A stretch of DNA of 64,000 nucleotides from Paracoccus tibetensis (GCF_900102505.1 NZ_FMVT01000001.1:124001-188000), one strand, 5' to 3'; numbered from the stretch's first letter, positions 22,078-31,452 are shown. Numbers and translations are program-made. Notes: generated by a model from the letters alone, not told the origin.

Positions 22078-23085
22078 TTAGTCCAAACGCCGCCCCGTCT
22101 CGCGCTGGAAGAGATGCAGCTGCTCGCGCCGGAAGCTCAGGCGCATCCTGTCCGTCAGCGGCGCGTCCGAGGGCAGGGTGGTGGTAATCTTCTCGCCGCC
22201 CGTCAGCCCGTGGATCAGTCGTTGCGCGCCCAATTCCTCGACCGCCATGACCTGCATCTCGATGGGGCCGTCGGGGGCCACGGTCAGGTCCTCGGGGCGG
22301 ATGCCGACGGTGCCGGCATGGGCGGTGCCCGGCAGGTGCGGGACGGCGCGGGCGTCGATCAGGTTCATCGCCGGGCTGCCGATGAAGCCGGCGACAAAGG
22401 TCGAGGCGGGGCGGCGGTAGACGTCCAAGGGCGTGCCGATCTGCTCGATCCGGCCGCCGTTCAGCACCACCAGACGGTCGGCCAGGGTCATCGCCTCCAG
22501 CTGGTCATGGGTGACGTAGATCGAGGTCGTCTTGAGCCGGCGCTGGAGCTGCTTGATCTCGAGCCGCATGGTCACGCGGAGCTTCGCGTCCAGGTTCGAG
22601 AGCGGCTCGTCGAAGAGGAACGCCGCCGGCTCGCGCACGATGGCGCGGCCCATCGCGACGCGCTGGCGCTGGCCGCCCGACAGGGCGCGGGGCTTGCGGT
22701 CGAGGAAGGCGCCGATCTGAAGGATCTCGGCCGCCTCGTTCACGCGCCGTTCGATCTCGGCCTTGGGCGTGCCGCGGTTCTTCAGGCCATAGGCGAGGTT
22801 CTGGCGCACCGACATATGCGGGTAGAGCGCGTAGTTCTGGAACACCATCGCGATGTCGCGGTCGGCGGGCTCGATCTGGTTGACGACGCGGTCCCCGATG
22901 CGAACCTCGCCCTCGGAGATGCTCTCGAGCCCCGCGACCATGCGCAGCAGCGTGGACTTGCCGCAGCCCGAGGGGCCGACCAGCACGATGAACTCGCCAT
23001 CTTGGATGTCGATGTTGACGCCCGTGACCGCGTTGCCGCCGCCGCCGTAATTCTTGCCGAGATTGCTGAGGGTGATGGATGCCAC
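22078..23085 (-). CDS. ugpC: Glycerol-3-phosphate ABC transporter ATPase
   Basis: A 335-residue MalK/UgpC-type ATPase. Walker A is [13 protein letters not shown], the Q loop [13 protein letters not shown], the signature [15 protein letters not shown], Walker [16 protein letters not shown], and the H loop [12 protein letters not shown]-terminal TOBE domain runs from about residue 235. It powers import of glycerol-3-phosphate and its diesters. It is last in the leftward order ugpB-A-E-C, one base after the ugpE stop. Confidence 0.9.
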   Translation of the reverse strand: MASITLSNLGKNYGGGGNAVTGVNIDIQDGEFIVLVGPSGCGKSTLLRMVAGLESISEGEVRIGDRVVNQIEPADRDIAMVFQNYALYPHMSVRQNLAYGLKNRGTPKAEIERRVNEAAEILQIGAFLDRKPRALSGGQRQRVAMGRAIVREPAAFLFDEPLSNLDAKLRVTMRLEIKQLQRRLKTTSIYVTHDQLEAMTLADRLVVLNGGRIEQIGTPLDVYRRPASTFVAGFIGSPAMNLIDARAVPHLPGTAHAGTVGIRPEDLTVAPDGPIEMQVMAVEELGAQRLIHGLTGGEKITTTLPSDAPLTDRMRLSFRREQLHLFQRETGRRLD

Positions 23086-23086
23086 G

Positions 23087-23935
23087 TTACTTCTCCGTCT
23101 CGACGAGGCCTTTGACGAACAGGCGTTGCATGCCGATCACCACCACGACGGGCGGGATCATGGCCAGCATCGCGGTCGCCATGACAAGATGCCATTGCGG
23201 CAGGCCGTCCACGGCATCCGCCATGCGCCTGATCCCCGCAACGATGGTGTAGTAGTCGGCGCTGGTCGTGATCAGCAGCGGCCAGAGATACTGGTTCCAG
23301 CCGTAGATGAAGAGGATCACGAACAGCGCCGCGATGTTGGTGCGCGACAGCGGCAGCAGGATGTCGCGGAAGAACTTCATCGGGCCGGCGCCGTCGATGC
23401 GGGCGGCCTCGGTCAGCTCGTCCGGGATGGTCAGGAAGACCTGGCGGAAGAGGAAGGTCGCCGTCGCGCTGGCGATCAGCGGGATCGTCAGGCCGGCGTA
23501 GCTGTTCAGCATCCCGAGATCCGCGACCACCTGGAAGGTCGGCACGATCCGCACCTCGACCGGCAGCATCAGGGTGATGAAGATGCACCAGAAGGCAAGG
23601 CCGCGGAACGGGAAGCGGAAATAGACGATGGCGAAGGCCGAGAGGACCGAGATCACGATCTTCCCGACCGCGATGCACAGCGCCATGATCAGGCTGTTCA
23701 GCATCATCGTTCCCACGGCCGGGGTGCCGCTGGTCGCCAGCCCGCGGTCCAGCATGCGGCTGTAATTCTGGACGAAATGGGGGCCGGGCCACATCGGGAT
23801 GGTGCCGCGCATGAAGTCGGTCGGCCCGTGGGTCGAGGCGACGAAGGCCACCCAGACCGGCAGCGCGACGATGCAGACGCCGGCGATCAGGATCACATGC
23901 GCCATCAGGTGAAGGAAGGGACGGTTCTCGATCAT
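23087..23935 (-). CDS. ugpE: Glycerol-3-phosphate ABC transporter permease UgpE
   Basis: A 282-residue inner-membrane permease with about six helices, the first at residues 10-32 ([20 protein letters not shown]). The EAA loop reads [25 protein letters not shown], the contact for UgpC. It starts at TGATG 23935, sharing one base with the ugpA stop, so translation is coupled. Confidence 0.9.
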   Translation of the reverse strand: MIENRPFLHLMAHVILIAGVCIVALPVWVAFVASTHGPTDFMRGTIPMWPGPHFVQNYSRMLDRGLATSGTPAVGTMMLNSLIMALCIAVGKIVISVLSAFAIVYFRFPFRGLAFWCIFITLMLPVEVRIVPTFQVVADLGMLNSYAGLTIPLIASATATFLFRQVFLTIPDELTEAARIDGAGPMKFFRDILLPLSRTNIAALFVILFIYGWNQYLWPLLITTSADYYTIVAGIRRMADAVDGLPQWHLVMATAMLAMIPPVVVVIGMQRLFVKGLVETEK

Positions 23936-24813
23936 CAATAGGCCACCTTCTTCTCGATGTAGCGGAACTGGATCACGGTCAGGGTGATGACGATCAGCAT
24001 CAGGAAGACCGACTGCGCGGCCGAGCTGCCCATGTTCTGCCCGACGAAGCCGTCGAAATAGACCTTGTAGACTAGGATGTTGGTCCCCTGCGCCGGGCCG
24101 CCCCGCGTGGTCGTGTCGATGACCGCGAAGGTGTCGAACATGGCGTAGACGATGTTCACGACCAGAAGGAAGAAGGTCGTCGGCGACAGAAGCGGGATGG
24201 TGATGTCGAAGAAGCGCCGCACCGGGCCCGCGCCGTCGATGGCGGCGGCCTCGCGCAAGCTGGCCGGGATGGCTTGCAGTCCGGCAAGGAAGAACAGGAA
24301 GTTGTAGCTGATCTGCTTCCACGCGCTGGCGATGACGACCAGCGTCATGGCCTCGGCCGGGTTGCCGACATGGTTCCAGTTATAGCCGACCTGCGCCAGC
24401 ATGTAGGGGATGATCCCGATGGTGGGGTTGAAGATGAACCACCACAGGATGCCCGCCACGGCCGGAGCGACCGCATAGGGCCAGACCAGCAGCGTCGTGT
24501 AGACCCTCTGCGCCTTGATCATCCGGTCCACCGCCACGGCCAGCAGCAGCGCCAGCCCCATGGACAGGATCGTGACCGAAATCGCGAAGATCGCCGTCAC
24601 CTGCAGCGAGTTCAGGTATTCGGGGCTGTTCAGCAGCCGGCGGAAGTTCTCGACGCCCACGAAGGTGGTGCGGGTGCCGAAGGCGTCCTGGCGCAAAAAG
24701 CTCTGCCGGATCGCCTGCGCGGCGGGCCAGAGGAAGAAGACGAAGGTGATGGCCAGCTGCGGCGCCAGCAGAAGCCAGGGCAGCAGCTTGTTGTTGAAGA
24801 TCGTGCGCTTCAT
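23935..24813 (-). CDS. ugpA: Glycerol-3-phosphate ABC transporter permease UgpA
   Basis: A 292-residue permease with six hydrophobic helices, the first at about 11-31 ([19 protein letters not shown]). The EAA loop is [25 protein letters not shown]. Its partner is UgpE. A strong hairpin lies between it and ugpB, which usually keeps permease expression lower than that of the binding protein. Confidence 0.9.
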   Translation of the reverse strand: MKRTIFNNKLLPWLLLAPQLAITFVFFLWPAAQAIRQSFLRQDAFGTRTTFVGVENFRRLLNSPEYLNSLQVTAIFAISVTILSMGLALLLAVAVDRMIKAQRVYTTLLVWPYAVAPAVAGILWWFIFNPTIGIIPYMLAQVGYNWNHVGNPAEAMTLVVIASAWKQISYNFLFFLAGLQAIPASLREAAAIDGAGPVRRFFDITIPLLSPTTFFLLVVNIVYAMFDTFAVIDTTTRGGPAQGTNILVYKVYFDGFVGQNMGSSAAQSVFLMLIVITLTVIQFRYIEKKVAY

Positions 24814-24837
24814 CCGGGGGCCTTTGGCTGAACGAAA

Positions 24838-24865
24838 GCAGGGGCCGCGCCGTGGCGGCCCCTGC
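24838..24865 (-). terminator. Intercistronic hairpin between ugpB and ugpA
   Basis: GCAGGGGCCGC (24838-24848) and GCGGCCCCTGC (24855-24865) form a perfect 11-bp stem with a 6-base loop. It has no T-run and sits between binding-protein and permease genes, the usual place of structures that protect the upstream mRNA and reduce downstream expression. Confidence 0.7.
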
Positions 24866-24882
24866 GATGCGGTAAGAACCGC

Positions 24883-26202
24883 TTACTGGTATTGCGCCTG
24901 GAACTGCTCGAGCAGCTCGTTGCCGCGCGAGACGACCGAGTCGAGCGCGCCCTGCGCGTCCTTGTTGCCGGCCAGCATCTGCTCGAACTCCTCGTCGATG
25001 ATGCCGCGGATCTGGACGTAGTTGCCGAAGCGCAGGCCACGCGAGTTCTCGGCCGGCTCGTTCTGGGTGATCTGGTTGATCCCCGTATCGGCGCCCGGGT
25101 TCTCGTCGAAGAAGCCCCGCTCGGTCGACAGGTCAAGGGCGGCCTGCGTGATCGGCAGGTAGCCGGTCGGCTCGGACCAGTCGGCCTGCACCTCGGGCTG
25201 GGTCAGGTAGTCGAAGAAAGCCGCGACGGCGGCATATTCCTCGTCCGATTTGCCCGACAGGACCCAGAGCGTCGCGCCCCCGATGATCGAGTTCTGCGGC
25301 GCGCCCTCGACATCATCGTAATAGGGCAGCATCCCGAAGCCGAGATCGAAGTCGGTGGCGTTGGCGATGACTCCCGCGCGGGCGGCCGAGCTGGCCATGT
25401 AGATCGCGCATTCCTGCGCGTAGAAGGCCGGGGGCGCGTTGTCACCGGCGACCGGGCCGCCATAGCGGAACAGCCCCTCGTCGGCCCATTCCTTCAGGTT
25501 CGTCCAGTGCCGCACCTGCACTTCGCCGTTCAGCGAAAGGCGAGCGTCGAGGCCGCCGAAGCCGTTTTCCTCGGTGCCGATGGGCTGGTTGTGGCGGGCC
25601 GAAAGGTTCTCGGTCTGGATCCAGCTGACCCACTGGCTGGCAAAGCCGCAGGGCGCGGCGCCCGATTCCATGATCTGGCGGCTGAACTCCTCGACCTGCT
25701 GCCAGGTCTGCGGCGGCTGCTCGGGGTCGAGGCCCGCGGCCTCGAACACGGTCTTGTTGTAATACATGATCGGGGTCGAGCTGTTGAACGGCAGCGACAG
25801 CATGTTGCCGTCGGTGTCGGTGTAATAGGCCACGACCTGCGGCAGGAAGGCCGAGGGATCAAAGCCCTCGCCATGCTCTTCCATCAGCTGGTAGACCGGC
25901 ACGATGGCGCCTTCCGAGGCCATCATGGTGCCCGTGCCGACTTCGAAGACCTGCACGATGGCCGGCTGCTGGTTCGCGCGGAAGGCGGCGATCGCGGCGG
26001 TCATCGTCTCGGGATAGGTGCCCTTGTAGGAGGGCACGACCCGGTATTCGTCCTGGCTTTCGTTGAAGCCCTGCGTGATCTCGTCCAGCCGGGCGCCCAG
26101 TTCGCCGCCCATGGCGTGCCACCACTCGACCGTGGTCTGGGCATTGGCGCTGGCGACCGAGGCCACAAGCGCCAGCGCGGAAACGCTGCAAATCCGTTTC
26201 AT
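24883..26202 (-). CDS. ugpB: Glycerol-3-phosphate ABC transporter substrate-binding protein
   Basis: A 439-residue protein from ATG 26202, with GGAGAGAG upstream. The signal peptide is residues 1-22 (ALALVASVASANA, then QTTVEWWHAM). The mature start TTVEWWHAMGGELGARLDEI is typical of UgpB, with further family blocks SLPFNSSTPIMYYNK and YAQECAIYMASSA. It captures glycerol-3-phosphate in the periplasm. It is the first gene of ugpBAEC; the order in E. coli is B-A-E-C as well. Confidence 0.9.
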   Translation of the reverse strand: MKRICSVSALALVASVASANAQTTVEWWHAMGGELGARLDEITQGFNESQDEYRVVPSYKGTYPETMTAAIAAFRANQQPAIVQVFEVGTGTMMASEGAIVPVYQLMEEHGEGFDPSAFLPQVVAYYTDTDGNMLSLPFNSSTPIMYYNKTVFEAAGLDPEQPPQTWQQVEEFSRQIMESGAAPCGFASQWVSWIQTENLSARHNQPIGTEENGFGGLDARLSLNGEVQVRHWTNLKEWADEGLFRYGGPVAGDNAPPAFYAQECAIYMASSAARAGVIANATDFDLGFGMLPYYDDVEGAPQNSIIGGATLWVLSGKSDEEYAAVAAFFDYLTQPEVQADWSEPTGYLPITQAALDLSTERGFFDENPGADTGINQITQNEPAENSRGLRFGNYVQIRGIIDEEFEQMLAGNKDAQGALDSVVSRGNELLEQFQAQYQ

Positions 26203-26296
26203 TGTCTCTCTCCCCATGTGGGTTGCTCGTCGCCGTCCCGCCTAGCGGCGCAATGTGACGCTTCTGCAACCGTCTCCCGACGGAAGGGTGACAATA

Positions 26297-26314
26297 ATTG
26301 ATCGGCCGGTCAAT
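26297..26314. promoter_or_regulatory. Near-perfect 18-bp palindrome upstream of ugpB
   Basis: ATTGATCGGCCGGTCAAT has one mismatched pair. It overlaps the stop of the DUF808 gene and lies 95 bases before the ugpB start. It could be an operator of the ugp operon or the stem of a terminator for DUF808; both genes run leftward. Confidence 0.4.
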
Positions 26315-27308
26315 TCTTTTTGGCTGCACCATTTCCGCCGCGCAGGCGCCTGAAGAAGGGGCTGACGGTGCGCTCGATCAGCGGGTTCAGGACATGGATC
26401 GCCAGCGGCACCAGCGCCAGCCCAAGCGCGAGGCCGATCACCCCGTCCAGCGCCGCCGTCACCAGCCAGCGCACCAGGCCGGCCGCCGCGGGCACGGCGT
26501 GGGCGGCCTCCTCGGCCATGTGGGCGATGAAGTGATGCGGCGCGCCCCAGCCCAGCTCGTAGAGGCCGTGGGTGATGATCTGCCCGCCGACCCAGATCAT
26601 CGCGGCGGTGCCGACGACGGTCAGCAGCGTCATCACGCCGGGCATGACGCGCACGATCCCGCGCCCGAGGGCCGCGACAAGGCCGCGTCCGCGCTGCGCC
26701 AGATGCAGCCCCACGTCATCCGCCTTCACGATCAGCGCGACGACGCCGTAGACGGCGACGGTGATCGCGACGGCTACCACGAACAGGATCACCGCCTTCA
26801 TCACCAGGCTGTCCTCGACCGGGATGGTCGAGAGGGCGATGGTCATGATCTCGGCCGAGAGGATGAAGTCGGTCTTGATCGCGCCGGCCACCCGCGTCTC
26901 TTCCAGCGAGGGGCCGTCCTCCTCGGGATGGACATGCGCCTCGGCGTCGTGATGGCCGGTCCACCAATGCGCGACCTTGTGCGCGCCTTCGTAGCACAGA
27001 TAGGCGCCGCCCAGCATCAGCAGCGGCGGGATCGCCGCCGGCAGCAACGCCGACAGGGCCAGCGCGACCGGCAGCAGGATCACCAGCTTGTTGAACAGCG
27101 AGCCGCGGGCGATGCGCCAGATGATCGGCAACTCGCGGCTGGCGTCGAAGCCGTGGACGTATTTTGGCGTCACCGCCGCGTCGTCGATGACCGCCCCGGC
27201 GGCCTTGGCCCCGGCCTTGACGCTGTGCGCCGCCACGTCGTCCAGCGACGCCGCCGCCATCTTCGAGATCATCCCGATATCGTCGAGAAGCGCGATCAGC
27301 CCACTCAT
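26310..27308 (-). CDS. DUF808 (YedI-like) membrane protein
   Basis: A 332-residue inner-membrane protein. It starts MSGLIALLDDIGMISKMAAA and carries DVAAHSVKAGAKAAGAVIDDAAVTPKYV, the hallmark of DUF808/YedI. Several hydrophobic helices lie between residues 75 and 310. A His-rich stretch (HKVAHWWTGHHDAEAHVHPE) may bind metal. Function is unknown for the family. It stands alone between the fasciclin module and ugp. Confidence 0.88.
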   Translation of the reverse strand: MSGLIALLDDIGMISKMAAASLDDVAAHSVKAGAKAAGAVIDDAAVTPKYVHGFDASRELPIIWRIARGSLFNKLVILLPVALALSALLPAAIPPLLMLGGAYLCYEGAHKVAHWWTGHHDAEAHVHPEEDGPSLEETRVAGAIKTDFILSAEIMTIALSTIPVEDSLVMKAVILFVVAVAITVAVYGVVALIVKADDVGLHLAQRGRGLVAALGRGIVRVMPGVMTLLTVVGTAAMIWVGGQIITHGLYELGWGAPHHFIAHMAEEAAHAVPAAAGLVRWLVTAALDGVIGLALGLALVPLAIHVLNPLIERTVSPFFRRLRGGNGAAKKN

Positions 27309-27420
27309 GTGACGTCCTGTCGATGCCGCGGCGGTTTGCCGCGGGCCATCTGGCGTCGGTGCCGCGGCTTCGGCAAGGGCGATCTTTGGGGGCGGCGGCG
27401 CGGCGCCGCCGGCGGGGCAG

Positions 27421-27453
27421 CAGAAAGCCCGCATCCGGGGGGCGGATGCGGGC
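27421..27453 (-). terminator. Rho-independent terminator of the fasciclin gene
   Basis: GCCCGCATCCG (27427-27437) pairs with CGGATGCGGGC (27443-27453) around a 5-base loop. On the minus strand the stem is followed by TTTCTG. It lies about 45 bases past the fasciclin stop. The rest of the gap 27309-27498 is very GC-rich and holds no gene. Confidence 0.7.
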
Positions 27454-27498
27454 CAGCCGCGGGGTCCGGGGGGCGGCCCCCGCGGTGTCGCGGTCCGC

Positions 27499-28068
27499 TT
27501 ACGAGGCGGCGGGCGTCAGCACTGCGTCGATGACGTGGATGACACCGTTCGACTGGTCGACGTCGGGGATGTTCACCACGGCCTCGGTGCCGTTCTCGTC
27601 GGTGATCAGCAGCGCGTTGTCGCTCTCGCGGATCGAGGCGGTCAGCGTGCAGCCACCCACGGTCTCCAGCTCGGCCGAACCGCCGCCGGCGGCGATCAGG
27701 TCGCCCACGGCCGGCGAGAATGCCTCCATCGCCACGACGTGGCAGGTCAGGATCGTCTGCAGGGTCTCGAGGTTCTCGGGCTCCAGCAGGCTTTCCACGG
27801 TGCCGGCCGGCAGGGCTTCGAAGGCGGCGTTGGTGGGCGCGAAGACGGTGAACGGGCCTTCACCCGACAGCGTCTCGGCAAGTCCCGCGGCCTGGACGGC
27901 GGCGACCAGCGTGGTGTGGTCGGCCGAGTTCACGGCGTTCTCGACGATGTTGCGCTCGGGCAGCATCTCTGCGCCGCCGACCATGGTGTTCTGGGCCAGG
28001 GCAGGAGCGGCCAGCATCATGCCGCCAGCCAGGATCGACGCGCCGAATTTCGTGAAGCTCATGGTCAT
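27499..28068 (-). CDS. Secreted fasciclin-domain protein
   Basis: A 189-residue protein from ATG 28068 (GGAGG four bases upstream; the second ATG, two codons later, is also possible). The signal peptide is about residues 1-25 (LAGGMMLAAPALA, then QN). One FAS1 domain follows: DHTTLVAAVQAAGLAETL, GPFTVFAPTNAAFEALP, the H-box region LTCHVVAMEAF, and the closing SNGVIHVIDAVLTP. FAS1 proteins act in adhesion or stress. It is downstream of and co-oriented with an ECF sigma / anti-sigma pair, which probably controls it. Confidence 0.9.
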   Translation of the reverse strand: MTMSFTKFGASILAGGMMLAAPALAQNTMVGGAEMLPERNIVENAVNSADHTTLVAAVQAAGLAETLSGEGPFTVFAPTNAAFEALPAGTVESLLEPENLETLQTILTCHVVAMEAFSPAVGDLIAAGGGSAELETVGGCTLTASIRESDNALLITDENGTEAVVNIPDVDQSNGVIHVIDAVLTPAAS

Positions 28069-28157
28069 AAGTCCTCCGGGTAAGTTGCAAGGGCGCTTGT
28101 CTGCGCCCGGTGCAAACAGACACGGAGGGAATCCGGTTCGGGTGCTGCGTCAGCCTG

Positions 28158-28877
28158 TCACAGTCGCGTGAGGGGGGCGACGGCCACCACCGGGCCGGTC
28201 GCGACACCGGTGGGCGATCCGCCTTCGGGCTCGTCCGAAAGGGCGATCTGCACGCCGTCCTCCAGCTCCAGCCCCTCGGGCAGGGTCAGGCGCAGGACCC
28301 CCTCGCGCGGCACGAGGCCGATCGAGATGACCGCGCCCCCCTCGGGCTCGATCCACCAGATCTCCCAATCCCGGCCGGCGGGGGCGGGGCCGCGCTCCAG
28401 CGCCACCTCCATCTCGCGCCCGCGCGCCGTGGCGCTGACCGCAAGATCGGCATCCGCCGCCACCAGCTGCGCCTGATAGCCCGGCACGGCCGGGTCGGGC
28501 GCGCCGTCCCGCAGGCCCGGCAGGACGAGCAGCAGCGCCACCGCGGCGACCGCGGCCAGCCCGAGGATCGCGCCGACGGGCCCGCGCCACCAGGCGGTGC
28601 GGGCGCCCGGATCGGTCGAGAGGGGCGGGACCGCATGGCCAAGCCGCTCGCGGATGTTCTGGCGCGCGCGGGCCGGTGCCATGACCGGCACCAGCCCTTC
28701 GGCCAGATGCGCCAGCCGCTCCTGCCAGGCGCGCACGGCGGCGGCGAAGCGCGGATCGTCCTGCAGCCGGCGCACGGCCGCCTCGGCCTCGGCCCCGTCC
28801 AGCAGCCCGAGCGCCAGCTCGGCGGCCAGCGCCTCGTCCTCCTCGGGCGGGCTCAGCGGTGTGGTCTCGTCGCTCAT
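28158..28877 (-). CDS. RskA-type transmembrane anti-sigma factor
   Basis: A 239-residue protein. The cytoplasmic N-terminus (residues 15-85) has the anti-sigma helical pattern, ALAAELALGLLDGAEAEAAV then WQERLAHLAEGL. One membrane helix is at about 100-122 (GAILGLAAVAAVALLLVLPG). The periplasmic C-terminal domain contains GRDWEIWWIEPEGGAVISIG, typical of RskA (PF10099). It lacks the zinc motif of ChrR. It starts in ATGA overlap with the sigma gene, as for cognate pairs. Confidence 0.85.
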   Translation of the reverse strand: MSDETTPLSPPEEDEALAAELALGLLDGAEAEAAVRRLQDDPRFAAAVRAWQERLAHLAEGLVPVMAPARARQNIRERLGHAVPPLSTDPGARTAWWRGPVGAILGLAAVAAVALLLVLPGLRDGAPDPAVPGYQAQLVAADADLAVSATARGREMEVALERGPAPAGRDWEIWWIEPEGGAVISIGLVPREGVLRLTLPEGLELEDGVQIALSDEPEGGSPTGVATGPVVAVAPLTRL

Positions 28878-29428
28878 TGGCTCACGCAGTCCTTCAGCCG
28901 CAAGAGGCTGCGGCGCAGCCAGCTGCGGACGGTATTGATCGGCTTGCCCTCGCGCTCGGCTAGGTCGGCATAGGTGATGCCTTCCAGATAGACCGCCCGC
29001 ACCGCGCCCGCCTGCGGCTCGGCCAGCTGCGCCAGGCATTCGTCCAGCATCTGCCGTTCCTGCGCGCGGATCGTCGCCGTCTCGGGACCGGGCTCGGCCG
29101 AGGCGACCGAGGCCGCGGCCTCGGCCGGCGCCGTCGAGGGGCCGGAATTGCGCGAGCGCAGGCGGTCGATCGAGCGGTTGCGCGCGATCGTGATCAGCCA
29201 GGTCATCGGCGACAGCCCGTTCGCGCTGTAGCGCGCCGCGCTCTTCCAGATGCGGATATAGACCTCCTGCAGCGTCTCCTCGGCCTCGGGCCGGTCCTTC
29301 AGCACCGACAGGCAGACCGCGTGCAGCTTGGCCGAGGTGGCGTCATAAAGCGCATCGAAGGCCGCGCGGTCCCCCAGGGCCACCCGCGCGATCAGGTCTT
29401 CCAGCTCTTTGCGGCGTTGATCGCTCAC
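28874..29428 (-). CDS. ECF sigma factor (SigK-like group)
   Basis: A 184-residue protein from GTG 29428, with GAGGGG six bases upstream. Sigma region 2 covers about 15-85 ([52 protein letters not shown]). Region 4 covers about 125-180 ([20 protein letters not shown], then [20 protein letters not shown]). It is paired with the RskA-like gene by a 4-base overlap, with the fasciclin gene further downstream. In Mycobacterium, SigK-RskA controls fasciclin-type MPT70/MPT83, and this locus has the same parts. Confidence 0.9.
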   Translation of the reverse strand: MSDQRRKELEDLIARVALGDRAAFDALYDATSAKLHAVCLSVLKDRPEAEETLQEVYIRIWKSAARYSANGLSPMTWLITIARNRSIDRLRSRNSGPSTAPAEAAASVASAEPGPETATIRAQERQMLDECLAQLAEPQAGAVRAVYLEGITYADLAEREGKPINTVRSWLRRSLLRLKDCVSQ

Positions 29429-29523
29429 GGGCGCCCCTCGGATCTCGTTCGGGCGCAGCTTATGGATGTGTGCCGGGGGCGTCAACGCGGCCCCCCTCCG
29501 GTCAGCCGGCGCCCGCCTGCCTT

Positions 29524-29611
29524 CCCGCGACCGGCGCGCGCTTGCACGTGCCCGGCGAATGCGCGACCCCGCGACCGGCGCGCGCTTGCGCGTGCCCGGC
29601 GAATGCGCGAC
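29524..29611. repeat. Two tandem 44-bp direct repeats upstream of cobS
   Basis: The unit from 29524 to 29567 is repeated at 29568-29611 with one difference (GCACGTGC versus GCGCGTGC). It lies in the divergent gap between the sigma gene and cobS and ends 35 bases before the cobS start. It could be a recent slippage duplication or a pair of binding sites. The gap 29429-29645 holds nothing else that I support. Confidence 0.85.
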
Positions 29612-29645
29612 TAATGCCGGCGATATGTTGGAGAGGGCCACGGCA

Positions 29646-30617
29646 ATGCTGGACATGAACGCGAAACCCACCGAGGAGATCGACCTGCGCGAGGTCTTCG
29701 GCCTGGACAGCGACATGAAGGTGAAGGGCTTTGCCGAGCGCACCGAGCGCGTGCCCGAGATCGACAGCACCTACAAGTTCGACCCCGACACCACGATGGC
29801 GATCCTGGCGGGCTTTGCCTACAACCGCCGCGTCATGATCCAGGGCTATCACGGCACCGGCAAATCGACGCATATCGAGCAGGTGGCCGCGCGGCTGAAC
29901 TGGCCCTGCGTGCGCGTGAACCTTGACAGCCATGTCAGCCGGATCGACCTGATCGGCAAGGACGCGATCAAGCTGGTGGACGGCAAGCAGGTGACGGTCT
30001 TCCACGAGGGCATCCTGCCCTGGGCGCTGCGCAACCCCACCGCCATCGTCTTCGACGAATACGACGCGGGCCGGGCGGACGTGATGTTCGTGATCCAGCG
30101 CGTGCTGGAGACAGACGGCAAGCTGACCCTTCTGGACCAGAACGAGGTCATCACCCCGAACCCCTATTTCCGCCTGTTCGCCACGGCCAACACCGTCGGC
30201 CTCGGCGACACGACAGGCCTCTACCACGGCACCCAGCAGATCAACCAAGGCCAGATGGACCGTTGGTCGCTGGTTGCGACGCTGAACTACCTCAGCCACG
30301 ACGCCGAGGCCGCCATCGTCCTCGCGAAGGTGCCGCAATACAACAACGAGAAGGGCCGCAAGACGATCAGCCAGATGGTCACGCTGGCCGACCTGACCCG
30401 CACCGCCTTCATGCAGGGCGACCTGTCCACGGTCATGTCGCCGCGCACGGTCATCAGCTGGGCGCAGAACGCGCGCATCTTCGGCAACGTGGGCTACGCC
30501 TTCCGCCTGACCTTCCTCAACAAATGCGACGAACTGGAACGCCAGACCGTGGCCGAGTTCTACCAGCGCCTCTTCGACGAGGAACTGCCGGAAAGCGCGG
30601 CGGCCAAGGCCAGCTGA
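29646..30617 (+). CDS. cobS: Cobaltochelatase subunit CobS
   Basis: A 323-residue AAA+ protein from ATG 29646, with GGAGAGGG eight bases upstream. Walker A is [20 protein letters not shown], Walker [12 protein letters not shown], sensor 1 [12 protein letters not shown], and the typical CobS stretch [17 protein letters not shown]. With CobT and CobN it inserts cobalt into hydrogenobyrinic acid diamide in the aerobic cobalamin pathway, at the cost of ATP. cobT is 835 bp downstream in the same direction, separated by an oppositely oriented reductase gene. Confidence 0.94.
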   Translation: MLDMNAKPTEEIDLREVFGLDSDMKVKGFAERTERVPEIDSTYKFDPDTTMAILAGFAYNRRVMIQGYHGTGKSTHIEQVAARLNWPCVRVNLDSHVSRIDLIGKDAIKLVDGKQVTVFHEGILPWALRNPTAIVFDEYDAGRADVMFVIQRVLETDGKLTLLDQNEVITPNPYFRLFATANTVGLGDTTGLYHGTQQINQGQMDRWSLVATLNYLSHDAEAAIVLAKVPQYNNEKGRKTISQMVTLADLTRTAFMQGDLSTVMSPRTVISWAQNARIFGNVGYAFRLTFLNKCDELERQTVAEFYQRLFDEELPESAAAKAS

Positions 30618-30631
30618 TCGCCGCCGGATAG

Positions 30632-30656
30632 GGCGAGGCGCGCGGCGCGCCTCGCC
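30632..30656. terminator. Bidirectional terminator-like hairpin
   Basis: GGCGAGGCGCG (30632-30642) and CGCGCCTCGCC (30646-30656) form a perfect 11-bp stem with a 3-base loop. It lies midway between the convergent stops of cobS and the FMN reductase gene. There is no T-run. Confidence 0.6.
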
Positions 30657-30665
30657 TGCGGCGCG

Positions 30666-31247
30666 TCAGACCCGCGCGTCCTTCAGCAGTTTCGCGTAGA
30701 AGGTCAGCTCTTCCAGCGTGCCCTTCAGCGCGCCCTTGAGGTTCTCCTCGATCTCACTGATCGGCGCGTTCTGCCCGAGCGGCGAGACCTTGAAGAAGTC
30801 GCCCCCGCCGATATGGATCGCGTTGCGCAGCGGCACCATCTGCAACTCGATCGAGATGAGGCGCAGCTGCTCCATCGCCCGCGCCCCGCCGAGGCTGCCA
30901 TAGGCCAGCGCCGTCATCGGCTTGCGGTTCCACTCCTTGTAGGCCTGGTCCAGCGCGTTCTTCAGCGCCCCGGTGATGCTGCGGTTGTATTCGGCCACCA
31001 CGAACATGAAGCCGTCGAACCCCGCCAGCTTCTGCTGCCAGGCGACCGCGCGCGGGTCCTCGGACGGCATCCACAGGTTCGAGGCCTTCTCGTCGAAGAA
31101 GGGCAGGTCCTGGTCGCGCAGGTCGACCAGCTCGAAATCCAGCTCGGCATGATCCTTGACCTTGTCCATCAGCCAAGCGGCGGGCTTGTCGGCGAACCGC
31201 GCCTCGCGGGTCGAGCTGATGATGACGGCGATTTTCGGGTTGGCCAT
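30666..31247 (-). CDS. NADPH-dependent FMN reductase family protein
   Basis: A 193-residue flavodoxin-like protein from ATG 31247, with GGAGG five bases upstream. The FMN phosphate loop is IAVIISSTREARFADKPA at the start, the middle motif is FMFVVAEYNRSITGALKNALD (the P-x-Y-N/S-type loop, here AEYNRS), and AYGSLGGARAMEQLR follows. It reduces flavin or quinone with NAD(P)H. It is oriented against cobS and cobT and sits between them. In CobR-type organisms a flavin reductase reduces cobalt corrinoids, but CobR is a different family, so a cobalamin role is only suggestive. Confidence 0.85.
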   Translation of the reverse strand: MANPKIAVIISSTREARFADKPAAWLMDKVKDHAELDFELVDLRDQDLPFFDEKASNLWMPSEDPRAVAWQQKLAGFDGFMFVVAEYNRSITGALKNALDQAYKEWNRKPMTALAYGSLGGARAMEQLRLISIELQMVPLRNAIHIGGGDFFKVSPLGQNAPISEIEENLKGALKGTLEELTFYAKLLKDARV

Positions 31248-31338
31248 GATGTCCTCCATGTGAACTTGCGCCGCCGTCCAACGCGCCGCCCCTGCGCCGG
31301 TTGCCGCCGGCCCCGCACAGGCGCTGTGCGCCGGGGAA

Positions 31339-31404
31339 CGGTGCACGAACGGTGCACATCCGGTGCATGCGCGGTGCGCGCCCGGTGCCCGCTCGGTGCG
31401 GGCG
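31339..31404 (+). repeat. Six CGGTGC hexamers at exact 11-bp period upstream of cobT
   Basis: CGGTGC starts at 31339, 31350, 31361, 31372, 31383 and 31394, with the intervening 5 bases varying. It lies between the divergent FMN reductase start (31247) and the cobT start (31453). Equal spacing of about one helical turn with conserved cores and varied spacers is the look of an iterated protein-binding site, not simple slippage. Confidence 0.85.
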
Positions 31405-31452
31405 GCGCGGGCCTCTTGCGGGCCCCCGCCGGGGGTGGTCTATGATGAGGCC

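Noticed and set aside
31339-31404. CRISPR array
   Set aside because: Repeat cores are 6 bp with 5-bp spacers, far too short for CRISPR, and no cas genes exist in the window; it is better read as an iterated binding site.
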